Below, piece by piece: positions 29,394 through 37,024 of a DNA stretch of 64,000 bases. The stretch lies in the NCBI RefSeq assembly GCF_018122735.1, contig NZ_JAGRRD010000001.1, forward strand, positions 4,116,665-4,180,664, given 5' to 3'. This stretch comes from Azoarcus sp. L1K30 (GTDB lineage Bacteria > Pseudomonadota > Gammaproteobacteria > Burkholderiales > Rhodocyclaceae). Made by a program: the position numbers and the translations under genes. How positions within the stretch are numbered: the first letter of the stretch is position 1; the number at the start of each line of letters is the position of its first letter. The notes beneath the pieces are model-generated. The model saw only the letters and a program-made list of their open reading frames with translations. It was not told the DNA's origin and ran no database searches.

Positions 29394-29846
29394 ATGCTGG
29401 CAATGGTGCAGCGCGTATCCGAAGCGCATGTCGAGGTGGACGGGCAGACCACGGGGCGAATCGGTCGCGGTTTGTTGGTGCTGCTATGCGCGGAGCGTGG
29501 CGACAGCGAAGCCGAAGGTGAGCGCCTGCTTGCGAAGCTGCTCAAGCTGCGGGTGTTCTCCGACGAGGGTGGCAAGATGAACCGCTCGGTGCAGGATGTG
29601 GGCGGCGGCCTGCTCATCGTCAGCCAGTTTACCCTGGCGGCGGACACCAGCGGCGGCAACCGCCCCAGCTTTGGCGCAGCTGCGGCGCCGGACGACGGTC
29701 GCCGTCTGTACGACGCATTCGTGCAGCGCGCGCGAGAGAGCCACCCTGAGGTGCACACCGGCGAGTTCGCCGCGATGATGCAGGTTCACCTGGTCAACGA
29801 CGGGCCGGTGACCATCCCGATGCGCATCGCGCCCGCAGCCACATGA
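29394..29846 (+). CDS. dtd: D-aminoacyl-tRNA deacylase
   Basis: 150 aa, normal length. It removes D-amino acids (and glycine) from mischarged tRNA. Conserved motifs: [14 protein letters not shown] at the start, [17 protein letters not shown] (catalytic SQFTL) and the cross-subunit GPVTIPM near the end ([11 protein letters not shown]). Four-base overlap (ATGA) with the cupin gene. Confidence 0.95.
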   Translation: MLAMVQRVSEAHVEVDGQTTGRIGRGLLVLLCAERGDSEAEGERLLAKLLKLRVFSDEGGKMNRSVQDVGGGLLIVSQFTLAADTSGGNRPSFGAAAAPDDGRRLYDAFVQRARESHPEVHTGEFAAMMQVHLVNDGPVTIPMRIAPAAT

Positions 29847-30229
29847 AACGCCAGCCCTATGCCGAGGTGCAGGCCTACCGCACCAAGGACGGCTCGGAAA
29901 TCCGCGAGTTGATGCACCCGGTCATCCACGGCAACAGGGCCCAGTCCCTGGCCGAGGCGACGGTGCCGGGCGGCAAGCGGACGCTGCTGCACATGCACAA
30001 GGAGACCGAAGAGCTCTACCACGTCACCGCCGGCGAAGGCCGCATGACGCTTGGCGCGGAGACCTTCGCCGTCAGTGTGGGCGACACCGTATGCATCCCG
30101 CCCGGCACCCCGCATTGCATCGAGGCCGTCGGCCCGCAGGCGTTGCGCCTGCTGTGCTGCTGCGCGCCGGCCTACAGCCATGCGGACACCCGCCTGCTGG
30201 AAGACAATCCGGACGCCTCGCCGTCGTGA
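29843..30229 (+). CDS. Cupin-domain protein
   Basis: 128 aa. A single cupin barrel with motif 1 ([22 protein letters not shown]) and motif 2 ([21 protein letters not shown]); the metal-binding His and Glu are present. Related proteins bind a metal and may be isomerases or sugar/phenylpropanoid-type enzymes; the substrate cannot be inferred. It is coupled to dtd by an ATGA overlap. Confidence 0.85.
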   Translation: MKRQPYAEVQAYRTKDGSEIRELMHPVIHGNRAQSLAEATVPGGKRTLLHMHKETEELYHVTAGEGRMTLGAETFAVSVGDTVCIPPGTPHCIEAVGPQALRLLCCCAPAYSHADTRLLEDNPDASPS

Positions 30230-30252
30230 CCTTCCGTGCGTACGTCACACGG

Positions 30253-30283
30253 GCGACGCCCAGCTGTGGCGGCGGGGCGTCGT
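30253..30283. terminator. Hairpin between convergent cupin and pheC-like genes
   Basis: GCGACGCCC (30253-30261) pairs with GGGCGTCGT (30275-30283), a 9-bp stem with one wobble and a 13-nt loop. Possible terminator, low confidence. Confidence 0.4.
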
Positions 30284-30292
30284 CGGCAAGCC

Positions 30293-31081
30293 TCAGGGCA
30301 ACCAGCGCTTGAACACGGCGTCAAGCGTGCCGTTCTCGCTCACCAGGTGTACCCATTGGTCGACGTAGTGCTTGAAGATCTCGTCACCCCGCGGTAGCAG
30401 GAAGGCCTTTTCCGAGAACGTGAAGGGCTTGTCCGGATGCACCGCGCACAGGCCGGGGCGCAGCTTCTGCTGGAGCAGGGTTTCCTCGGCATCGGTCATC
30501 ATGAGATCGGCCTTGCCGTCCGCGATCTGGTCGAAGATGGTGACGTTGTCCTGGTACACCTCAATCGTGGCTTGCTTCAGATTGGCGCGGGCGAACTTCT
30601 CATTGGTGCCGCCGGGATTGACGATCGCCTTGACGCCGGGCTTGTCGATCTGCTCGAGCGTCTGGAACTTGTCCACATCCTCGCAGCGCGTGATCGGCGT
30701 CTTGCCCGAGCGCGCCGTCGGCAGCGAGAAATAGGCCTGGCGCGAACGCTCGAGCGTCACCGAGATGCCGCCGACGGCGATGTCGCACGCGCCGCTGGCA
30801 TAGTCCGCCATCAGCTTGGGCCAACTCGTCTGCACGAACTTCACCTCTGCGCCCAGGCTCTTGCCGAGATCCTTGGCGAGGTCGATGTCGATGCCCTCGA
30901 AAGCCTTCGTTCCGGGGTTGAGATAGGTGTAGGGCTTGTAGTCGCCGGTGGTGCATACGGTGAGCGTCTTGGCGGCGCTGATCGCATCGAGCCGACTCGG
31001 CTGCGGCATCGGCCCTTCCGCATGGGCGAGGGTGCAGGCCAGCATCAGCGTTGCGGCAACCGGGAAAACTTTGTTATGCAT
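30293..31081 (-). CDS. Periplasmic cyclohexadienyl dehydratase-like protein (PheC type)
   Basis: 262 aa from ATG 31081, with AGGAG upstream and a signal peptide ending LAHA. The fold is that of amino-acid-binding proteins, but the sequence tracks the periplasmic PheC of Pseudomonas: TTGDYKPYTYLNP, TSWPKLMADYASGACDIAVGGISVTLERSRQAYFSLP, GKTPITRCED, TLEQIDKPGVKAIVNPGGTNEKFARANLK, and ELCAVHP-like GLCAVHPDKPF. PheC converts prephenate to phenylpyruvate. An ordinary ABC-transporter binding protein is the alternative, but no permease or ATPase is adjacent. Confidence 0.75.
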   Translation of the reverse strand: MHNKVFPVAATLMLACTLAHAEGPMPQPSRLDAISAAKTLTVCTTGDYKPYTYLNPGTKAFEGIDIDLAKDLGKSLGAEVKFVQTSWPKLMADYASGACDIAVGGISVTLERSRQAYFSLPTARSGKTPITRCEDVDKFQTLEQIDKPGVKAIVNPGGTNEKFARANLKQATIEVYQDNVTIFDQIADGKADLMMTDAEETLLQQKLRPGLCAVHPDKPFTFSEKAFLLPRGDEIFKHYVDQWVHLVSENGTLDAVFKRWLP

Positions 31082-31552
31082 GTGTCTCACTCCTGGGGGG
31101 GGCATTGAATTGAACGGTACGCCGGCTTGAAAGAAGCCCACCGTCCTGTCGTCCGGTATCGACCGGAATGCGCCTGACGACCCCAGTGTGGTGTACCGCG
31201 GGCGAAATTTCCAGCGCCCGCCCGTGAGGCGTCGCGGCTGGGTTTCGAGGGCTGCCACGAAACCCATCCCCACCCCAGCCCGGTAGCCAGCGTGGCGGCG
31301 CTATCCCGAGACTTGCTGAAGAGAGGGCTTGTCGCCCGGGCATCGCGTCCGAGAAGCGCCGCAGCGCTTATCATGTGAGAATCAATATGACATTTCGCGC
31401 AAATACCATTGGTATTAATCTAAAATGACGCCGCGCTGCGCATCCCGCTCCGTCATCGCCAACAGGACAGGGTGCATGGCTTAGGCTACAGGGAAGGCGT
31501 CATCGCATGGCGGCCCTTTCGCTCATTCACGATATGAACCGCAAGGAAGACA
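31082..31552. other. Intergenic region with dispersed repeat and a palindrome
   Basis: 470 bp without a gene. At 31237-31300 it shares phrases with the REP patch at 8.7-9.0 kb (GGGTTTCGAGGGCT, AACCCATCCCCACCCCAG). At 31402-31416 is AATACCA-T-TGGTATT, a perfect 7-bp inverted repeat in an AT-rich, promoter-like patch upstream of the gene at 31553. Confidence 0.6.
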
Positions 31553-32266
31553 ATGGCGTTCACTGACGATGCGATCGATATTACCGTCGCAATAGGACGG
31601 GGCATCTACTCCGTTGGCGAGGACATCGTCCTCGGGCTCGAGCGTACCGGCGAAGGCCTTGGCCTTGGTCAGGACGGCAGAATGGCCAGCATTGGTCACG
31701 AAAACAACGCGATGATCGGGCTGATCGAAAACATGATCAAACTCGGGGTGGATGACAGGCGAAGTCCGCTGTACCGGAGCATCGCCCACGTGCTGGAGCA
31801 CTATTATTCCTACTTTCCGGACAGCGCCATCGAGTACCTCGCGAAGCAGGCGGGCATTGGCGCGGGCTATACCGCGGGCAGAATGCTGATCGGCAAGAAA
31901 CTGGCAGAGGCAGTTGCAGCGAGGATCGCCGTGGTGGTCGCGACCAGCGCGCTGTTCAAGCAGATCGCCACGCGCATCGGCCTGTCCGCGGGCACGTCCG
32001 CCACCGGTATTGGTGCGCCGATCGGCCTGCTCATGATGCAGGGACTCTTGCAGCGGTCGTCACACGCCGCAATGCGCCTGGCGGAGAAGAGCCCCGCGCT
32101 GTACAAGACGCTCGAGCGCAATGGCGACCTGCAATTGCTGTACTTTCTGATCGAAAAGCCCATGAGCAAGTATATCGACGCCATCGCCGCTGCCGAGCGC
32201 GCGCCGCAGCTGTTCAACGGGGCCATCGAGCGGGTCTATCGCGGAACGGCCGTGCAAGCCAGATGA
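31553..32266 (+). CDS. Hypothetical protein with glycine-rich hydrophobic hairpin
   Basis: 237 aa, not recognised. AAGGAAG lies just before the ATG. The N-terminal ~90 residues are soluble. Residues ~100-132 and ~143-166 are Ala/Gly-rich and hydrophobic (GIGAGYTAG, SAGTSATGIGAPIGLLMM), resembling a helical hairpin with glycine-zipper spacing as in pore-forming or channel proteins. The C-terminus is helical and charged. It overlaps by four bases with a small membrane-protein gene, which suggests a functional pair. No signal peptide. Confidence 0.6.
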   Translation: MAFTDDAIDITVAIGRGIYSVGEDIVLGLERTGEGLGLGQDGRMASIGHENNAMIGLIENMIKLGVDDRRSPLYRSIAHVLEHYYSYFPDSAIEYLAKQAGIGAGYTAGRMLIGKKLAEAVAARIAVVVATSALFKQIATRIGLSAGTSATGIGAPIGLLMMQGLLQRSSHAAMRLAEKSPALYKTLERNGDLQLLYFLIEKPMSKYIDAIAAAERAPQLFNGAIERVYRGTAVQAR

Positions 32267-32496
32267 ACAGGAAATCCTGGATCTACCTGCTTGCCCGGAT
32301 GACGCTGATCGATGAGATCGCGGGTTTCATCTACTGGGCCGCGGTCATCTACGGCATCTATCTGCTCGCCGGCTGGCTGAACAGCCCGCTGTTGCTGGCG
32401 GGTGTGCTGGCGGCGTACATCGTGGTGGCCGTGATCGTCTACATGACGGTCGTGAAGAAGGTGAAATCGCTACTCAAACCCGATCCGGACGAGTAG
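32263..32496 (+). CDS. Small two-helix membrane protein
   Basis: 77 aa, starting in the stop codon of the previous gene (ATGA). Two transmembrane helices, about residues 17-37 and 42-62, are followed by a Lys/Asp-rich tail (VVKKVKSLLKPDPDE). Not recognised. Coupling to a predicted membrane-active protein suggests a partner or immunity role, by inference only. Confidence 0.6.
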   Translation: MNRKSWIYLLARMTLIDEIAGFIYWAAVIYGIYLLAGWLNSPLLLAGVLAAYIVVAVIVYMTVVKKVKSLLKPDPDE

Positions 32497-32906
32497 GCCT
32501 GCGGCCGCCAGTGTGCTCACTCGGCGTGCATATGCTTCGAGCAACAATGTGATCTCTCCGTCTTTCTTCATTCGGCCTTCCTCGGGCGGCCGCATGGTAG
32601 GCCGGAGCCGGTGGCGTTTTCTCTGCCGGCTCTTCAACCGCAAAATCCGATTGTCGCCAGACGTGGGGGTTTTGTAGAGAGGGTGCGACACTCAGGCAGC
32701 TATCGACCCCAAGCCGCCATCCAGGCTTCCCTGAAGCGGCCATTCGCCCACGCGAACCTTCAGCAAGTTTCGCTGCTCCGAAGCTGCCGTTCGTGATCTC
32801 ACATATCCGGCCAAGAACTGACTGTCTTCTGTTCCGCACAGCTTACCTTCGTCGGGCCACTCCGCTGAGGAAGCTGACTTCGCCCCTTGAGTGGGTATTC
32901 CCTTCC
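32497..32906. other. Intergenic spacer, no gene seen
   Basis: 410 bp. No frame looks coding on either strand; the sequence has a mixed, moderately GC-rich composition unlike the neighbouring genes. No hairpin or repeat of note. Confidence 0.5.
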
Positions 32907-34451
32907 CTAGCGATTTCCTGGGCCTAACTGCTTCTTTGCTTGCTGATACCTGGCGTCCTTTAGCCAACTGTATCGATCCGAATCTTCCGCGAGCAGAAAG
33001 CGCTGCATGGCTTCGCGGTCGGCACCGTCCAGTTGTTGGAAGATGCTTCGAAGTTCGGAGTCGATGCCTTGTTCGGGCGCACCTCGTTTTCGGGCCTTTT
33101 CGTACCATTCATGGCCTTTCCCAAAGTCGCGCAGTTCCATATGCACCGCCCCAAGCAGCGTACATGGGCGATAGTCTTGAGGCATCAGCGTATGCGCTGT
33201 CTCGCCCATGTGAATCGCTTCTTTGTGCCGGCCGAGATCGCGCATCGCCCCGCCACGAGTAGTGAGAACAGCAGATCGAACCTTGGGCTGTTTGAGCCGA
33301 GCAGGTACAACGCTGTCGATCAGTTCGAGAGCCGTATCAGACTGATTGCACTTACGGTAATGCCCGCTGGCGTTAACGGCGTTCCATGGATCCTGGGTGC
33401 GCCGATATTGATCGGCATGAAAGTCCGCTTCGAGGCGGTGATACGCATTTCGGAGATGCTCTGAGAAATGCTTTTTCGCGCAAGTAACGAGCCACGTTAG
33501 CTCTTCTTTCGGTAGCCGGTTACCCCCATCGATTTCTTGGAGGAGCTTCGTCATCCGTGGAATCAATGACTCATCAGTCAGGGATACATCGTATTTTCTG
33601 TACAGGGCTTGCCTCTGCATCATCGCGATGTACGCAGGGTCATTCTCGCGAGCAATGCGGGCTGCCTCGGCAGCCTCCTCTCTTGCTTTACGCTCCAATG
33701 CAGCGGTTTCGGTTGCCGTTGCAGCCTGTATGTACATGTCGAGGGTCAATTGGCCGAAGGCGAGTCGATACAGATCGTCTGGGGCACTTTGCCTCAGGTA
33801 AGTGAGTTCTTCTCCGGTTAGTGGGCGTCCCCGGAAGAGCGCCTCCAGAAGACCTCTCATCGGAGGGAAAACGGCAGCGGTAACGTGTTCCAGATGGAAG
33901 TAACGAGCAAGGTCGACCGCGGTCGGCTCCGCGTAACCCGGCGTGTTTGCTCGAGAGAGGTAAGCTGCAGCGGCCAGTTCGCAATTTCGTTCACGCTGCG
34001 CTTTCCATTCGGCCTGTCGAGCCCTTTGTGCCGTAAGGACTGCTTCCGTGGCTTCCCGCTCTCGCTTGCGGCGGAGGCTGCGCTCGGCCTCCCAATCCCG
34101 CTTTTCGGCCGTTTTGCGGACCGGGTGAGTGGTTTTCCGAGAGACGTAGTGTGCAGCAAGGCGCTGCCGCTCAGCTTCCTTCGCTTGATTCGCGGCCTTC
34201 GCCGCCTGATATCTATTCAAATAGGTTGGATCGAGCCCCGCTACGTAAGCATCATGAGTGATCTCTCCGCAGGCAAGCCGATATAGGCCCGGAAGATTCT
34301 GGCGCTGCAGGAAATCCAACGAATTCTTCGTCAGCTGCCGTCCCTGGTACATCCCTACGAGGATGCCGTTTAGGCGCGAATTGGGAATGGTTGCAGCAGG
34401 GATATGGCTGACGCAGTAGTAATCTGCGACGAGATTTGTGGAGCTACCCAT
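32907..34451 (-). CDS. Hypothetical protein with triplicated ~60-residue module and TPR-like end
   Basis: 514 aa, not recognised. A module recurs at about residues 11-71, 184-241 and 285-342; the first two share the pattern P..R-G-(I/L)-L..(M/L)(Y/F)-x-G-R-x-L-T...L-x-(F/Y)-L-R-Q....L-Y-R-L-A-x-G-x-(I/L)-T-x-D-x-Y. Long charged coiled-coil stretches (85-160, 245-280) separate them. Residues ~350-510 look like TPR helices (ALELIDSVVPARLKQ, AHTLMPQDYRPCTLLGAVHMELRDFGKGHEWYEKA). No signal peptide or membrane helix. It lies next to an integron cassette array on the same strand and could itself be accessory. Confidence 0.7.
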   Translation of the reverse strand: MGSSTNLVADYYCVSHIPAATIPNSRLNGILVGMYQGRQLTKNSLDFLQRQNLPGLYRLACGEITHDAYVAGLDPTYLNRYQAAKAANQAKEAERQRLAAHYVSRKTTHPVRKTAEKRDWEAERSLRRKREREATEAVLTAQRARQAEWKAQRERNCELAAAAYLSRANTPGYAEPTAVDLARYFHLEHVTAAVFPPMRGLLEALFRGRPLTGEELTYLRQSAPDDLYRLAFGQLTLDMYIQAATATETAALERKAREEAAEAARIARENDPAYIAMMQRQALYRKYDVSLTDESLIPRMTKLLQEIDGGNRLPKEELTWLVTCAKKHFSEHLRNAYHRLEADFHADQYRRTQDPWNAVNASGHYRKCNQSDTALELIDSVVPARLKQPKVRSAVLTTRGGAMRDLGRHKEAIHMGETAHTLMPQDYRPCTLLGAVHMELRDFGKGHEWYEKARKRGAPEQGIDSELRSIFQQLDGADREAMQRFLLAEDSDRYSWLKDARYQQAKKQLGPGNR

Positions 34452-34745
34452 GACGAACCCATTGCGCCTTGTTTGGTTATGAACGCTGATTATGACCCAC
34501 TCGCTGCGGAGATAGCATGAATGGATTGCTCCATGGCAGCTTCAAGAGTGTTTTCAGCGAGGCTGCTTTGGGGCCATCTTGCCGATCAGGGTCGGGTTGC
34601 GACCGACAACTCCCCGGATTCATCGCCCGAAAGCCGACGTTGAAGGTTCTCTTCCCGAAAGCTGCCGCTGGCTGGTGAGTCGTTTCGACCGGTGGCCGCC
34701 GGTCGTCTCAAGCGGCCGTCGGGCCGCAATCGCCTCTAGGCTGAC
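34452..34745. other. Spacer between the 514-aa gene and the last attC
   Basis: No gene is seen on either strand. The DNA is rich in short motifs such as CGAAAGC and GGCCGCCGG typical of integron-flanking non-coding DNA. It may be a degenerate cassette. Confidence 0.4.
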
Positions 34746-34815
34746 GTTTAACGCTCAAGCTGTGGGGCGCGTGACGCGCAGCGGCACAGCGTCCCACACG
34801 AGCGCATTGTTAGCA
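34746..34815 (-). repeat. attC recombination site of cassette 3
   Basis: Read on the minus strand: R'' TGCTAAC (34815-34809), paired inner arms TGTGGG/CCCACA, R' GTTAAAC (34752-34746), a perfect GTTRRRY core. It starts 6 bp after the stop of the 140-aa gene. 70 bp, normal for attC. Confidence 0.75.
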
Positions 34816-34821
34816 GTTCTT

Positions 34822-35244
34822 CTATTCCCATACTTTAAAATCACACAGGATTTCATCACGCAACCGCTCGGATATTGGATTTACTTTTTCAGTGATTAAA
34901 TCCGAGTTGGCATCGTTATCCATAACATTGTTCATTATGCTTTCCATAACGTTTTCTAACTCAATAAGACTACTTCTCACTCTTTTTGAGTAATAGGGCA
35001 TATTTTCAATGACGGCATAAAGTTCAGCAGCGCAACCATTTAGAAATGCCAAATCTTTTGCTTGTGTTCTATCTTTTAATGACATTCTAAGCGTCGATGA
35101 AAATTTGTATGCCAACTTGTAAGCATTGATTCTTTGGTTGTCATGTAGCTTGATTCGTTCAAGTTTTTCAGCCCTACGAGAATATAGCCAGTCCTTCAAA
35201 AGGGGAATCGAAGCGCCAACCAAGACGCCAATAATACTCTCCAT
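34822..35244 (-). CDS. Cassette 3: hypothetical protein with N-terminal membrane anchor
   Basis: 140 aa, not recognised. A short hydrophobic N-terminus (MESIIGVLVGASIPLLKDWLY) precedes a basic, helical body, which suggests a membrane-anchored cytoplasmic helical protein. The gene is markedly AT-richer than the chromosome around it, with its own GGGGGA ribosome binding site. It is bounded by attC sites on both sides, so it is a mobile integron cassette. Confidence 0.7.
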   Translation of the reverse strand: MESIIGVLVGASIPLLKDWLYSRRAEKLERIKLHDNQRINAYKLAYKFSSTLRMSLKDRTQAKDLAFLNGCAAELYAVIENMPYYSKRVRSSLIELENVMESIMNNVMDNDANSDLITEKVNPISERLRDEILCDFKVWE

Positions 35245-35276
35245 GATTTATGATTCCCCCTAGATGTGATATTGAC

Positions 35277-35342
35277 TGCTAACGTAGAAATGAGCGGCCT
35301 GCGCGGCTTTTCGCGCAAGTCCGCTCGACTGCCGGGTTGGGC
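35277..35342 (-). repeat. attC recombination site of cassette 2
   Basis: On the minus strand: R'' GCCCAAC (35342-35336) abuts the TAG stop of the 127-aa gene; complementary arms GAGCGG/CCGCTC flank a loop region GGCCTGCGCGGCTTTTCGCG shared with the site at 35733-35799; R' is GTTAGCA (35283-35277). 66 bp. Confidence 0.82.
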
Positions 35343-35726
35343 CTATGTAGCGAGACCACTGATGTCCTCCACGGTAATGTGTTTCTCTTCGCCTTTCCCT
35401 GCGACGATTAGCTCCAAGAGGACGGCCGCTTTGTTGGCAACAGGCACAGGGCATTCGACCACCGCAAACAATCCGGTTGTGTTTGGCGAGAAATACTTAA
35501 CGATAATTGCAGGCGGCAAGTACGCGCCTGACGCGACTGTGATTGGCGATGCAACCGCGCTCATGAAATCGGCTTCGAGTGCAGCCGCGAGCGGACGATC
35601 ACAGGCGAGGGCGTAACCGAAGCGACTAGCAAGACCTGCGTAGTCGTGGCGCACCAGTAAGGAGCGAGCCTCTTCACCAAAGGCAATGAGTGAGCTCTCA
35701 TCGGTCTGCGCGGGGAGGAGTCTCAT
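35343..35726 (-). CDS. Cassette 2: hypothetical protein
   Basis: 127 aa, not recognised. It has an alpha/beta-looking soluble sequence with no signal peptide or membrane helix; DYAGLASRFGYALACDRPLAAALEADF and LFAVVECPVPVANKAAVLLELIVAG are its clearest stretches. The ATG lies 6 bp after the upstream R' core with no room for its own promoter, and the stop touches R'' of its attC, both typical of promoterless integron cassettes. Confidence 0.68.
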   Translation of the reverse strand: MRLLPAQTDESSLIAFGEEARSLLVRHDYAGLASRFGYALACDRPLAAALEADFMSAVASPITVASGAYLPPAIIVKYFSPNTTGLFAVVECPVPVANKAAVLLELIVAGKGEEKHITVEDISGLAT

Positions 35727-35732
35727 TCAGAG

Positions 35733-35799
35733 GCCGAACGTCTGAATTCACCGGCCTGCGCGGCTTTTCGCGCAGGTCCGGTGGAGTGATTGGTTGGCG
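35733..35799 (-). repeat. attC recombination site of cassette 1
   Basis: On the minus strand: R'' CGCCAAC (35799-35793), arms CACCGG/CCGGTG around the same GCGCGAAAAGCCGCGC loop seen at 35277-35342, R' GTTCGGC (35739-35733). 67 bp. The last codons of the 164-aa gene lie inside it. Confidence 0.82.
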
Positions 35800-36242
35800 C
35801 CATAGATCAGCGACGAAACTTGAGCAAACACTAGCGAGAACCAGACGAAGAGAAATGACGCAAAGATCAATGCGGTGTGGGCAGAACTGGCGGGGCCGGT
35901 GACAGAATCGCGGGCCGCGATTAATACCGCAAAAGATACGGCACCGACCAAGCCAATGGCAAAGGAGAACAAGCGAACACGACGGGGACAATCACCATAT
36001 AGCTGTTTGAACGAGAGCCAAAGGTTAAAGATGCCAAACCTCCGCCAGAGCACTACGTTATGCACGGCGCCACCCAGCAGCGCAAGAACAACCCCCGCTC
36101 TTTCAATCCACAGGCAAAGGGTGCTCATTGATGTAGCGCCGAAGAACGGGCCGACCGCGGCCAGCGTGAGAAGCAGCGCAGCAAACAAGCCAACGCAGGA
36201 TGCCAGAAGGTCAACTCGTTCAATGGTGCCCAGCGACTTCAT
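35748..36242 (-). CDS. Cassette 1: four-helix membrane protein
   Basis: 164 aa, not recognised by function. Four transmembrane helices (about 12-34, 45-65, 90-112, 120-145). The C-terminal tail NQSLHRTCAKSRAGR is encoded by the attC itself, a known hallmark of cassette genes whose stop lies within attC. The start follows a GTTAGCG core at 36256-36250 by 7 bp, so it depends on an upstream promoter. Confidence 0.72.
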   Translation of the reverse strand: MKSLGTIERVDLLASCVGLFAALLLTLAAVGPFFGATSMSTLCLWIERAGVVLALLGGAVHNVVLWRRFGIFNLWLSFKQLYGDCPRRVRLFSFAIGLVGAVSFAVLIAARDSVTGPASSAHTALIFASFLFVWFSLVFAQVSSLIYGANQSLHRTCAKSRAGR

Positions 36243-36249
36243 GTTATGG

Positions 36250-36307
36250 CGCTAACTTGTTGCAGACCGCAAAATTGTGGGCGTAACCAAGTGGCTGCGG
36301 TATAACC
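36250..36307 (-). repeat. Degenerate attC-like site upstream of cassette 1
   Basis: GTTAGCG (minus strand, 36256-36250) marks the entry point of cassette 1, and arms ACCGCA/TGCGGT (about 36300 and 36270) can pair upstream of it. The outer R'' core is not recognisable, so this is either a decayed attC or attI remnant. Confidence 0.4.
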
Positions 36308-36671
36308 TGCCGAACCCCGCAGGCTTGAACCCCTGATGGCACTTGAGATTGGGCGGCGTGGCGCGTTTATTTTCAGTCATAACCAAATCAACAAACCCCG
36401 CAGTCGTGACAAGGAGAACTCGTACCCATCGAATACGACGAGCATACGACTGGGATGACGTCATGTCTATCGGATGTGTCCGGGTGCTTTACGCCAAGGT
36501 CCGCTTCAGGTTGGTTGCTGACGCCGGGCAAGAGTAGCTGAACTACCGCTTCTGGCCGGATTCTGTCGTTCATGACTTGGACCCCAACCAGCCGCACCGG
36601 CCGACAAGCCGCCAAATTGAATATCTCCAACCCGCCCCCTCAAACCCCCAACCCGGCTGTCGGCCGCCCCC
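36308..36671. other. Spacer between cassette array and IS66 remnant
   Basis: No gene I can support. A short minus-strand frame (36252-36464) has unlikely composition and runs through the attC-like arms. The region ends abruptly where IS66 tnpB sequence begins. Confidence 0.4.
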
Positions 36672-36962
36672 TTGGATATGCGTGCTGGCATGGACACGCT
36701 GCTGGCGCGGGTGGTGCGCGTGTTCGGTGAGGCCCAGCCGCATCACGCCTACCTCTTCAGCAACCGGCGTGGCACCCGCTTGAAGGTGCTGGTCCATGAC
36801 GGCTTCGGCGTGTGGCTCACGTGCCGGCGACTGAGCCAGGGCCGGTTTCACTGGACCGAAGGCCAGGGTGGTGTCGCACTCACCCGAGCGCAGTTCGACG
36901 CGCTGGTGCTCGGGCTGCCGTGGCAGCGCCTGGGCGACGGCGGCGTGATCCGAACAATCTGA
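36672..36962 (+). pseudogene. tnpB: IS66 accessory protein TnpB, 5'-truncated
   Basis: The first recognisable residues are DMRAGMDTLLARVVRVFGEAQPHHAYLFSNRRGTRLKVLVHDG, which in intact TnpB start near residue 16 (T-D-M-R-x-G-x-D). Sequence immediately before base 36675 (Pro/Ala-rich) does not fit TnpB, so the 5' end is lost at the deletion junction. The remainder to WQRLGDGGVIRTI is normal. Confidence 0.8.
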
Positions 36963-37024
36963 GCGGACGCCATCGGCGAATCCCCCGATAGTGCGACAGG
37001 GCACGCATCGGGCATGATCGGCCC

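Noticed and set aside
30293-31081. Amino-acid ABC transporter binding protein
   Set aside because: No permease or ATPase is adjacent and the motif string follows PheC closely; kept only as an alternative.
36252-36464. Short minus-strand frame upstream of cassette 1
   Set aside because: It runs through the attC-like arms, has no ribosome binding site and resembles no family; its composition looks non-coding.
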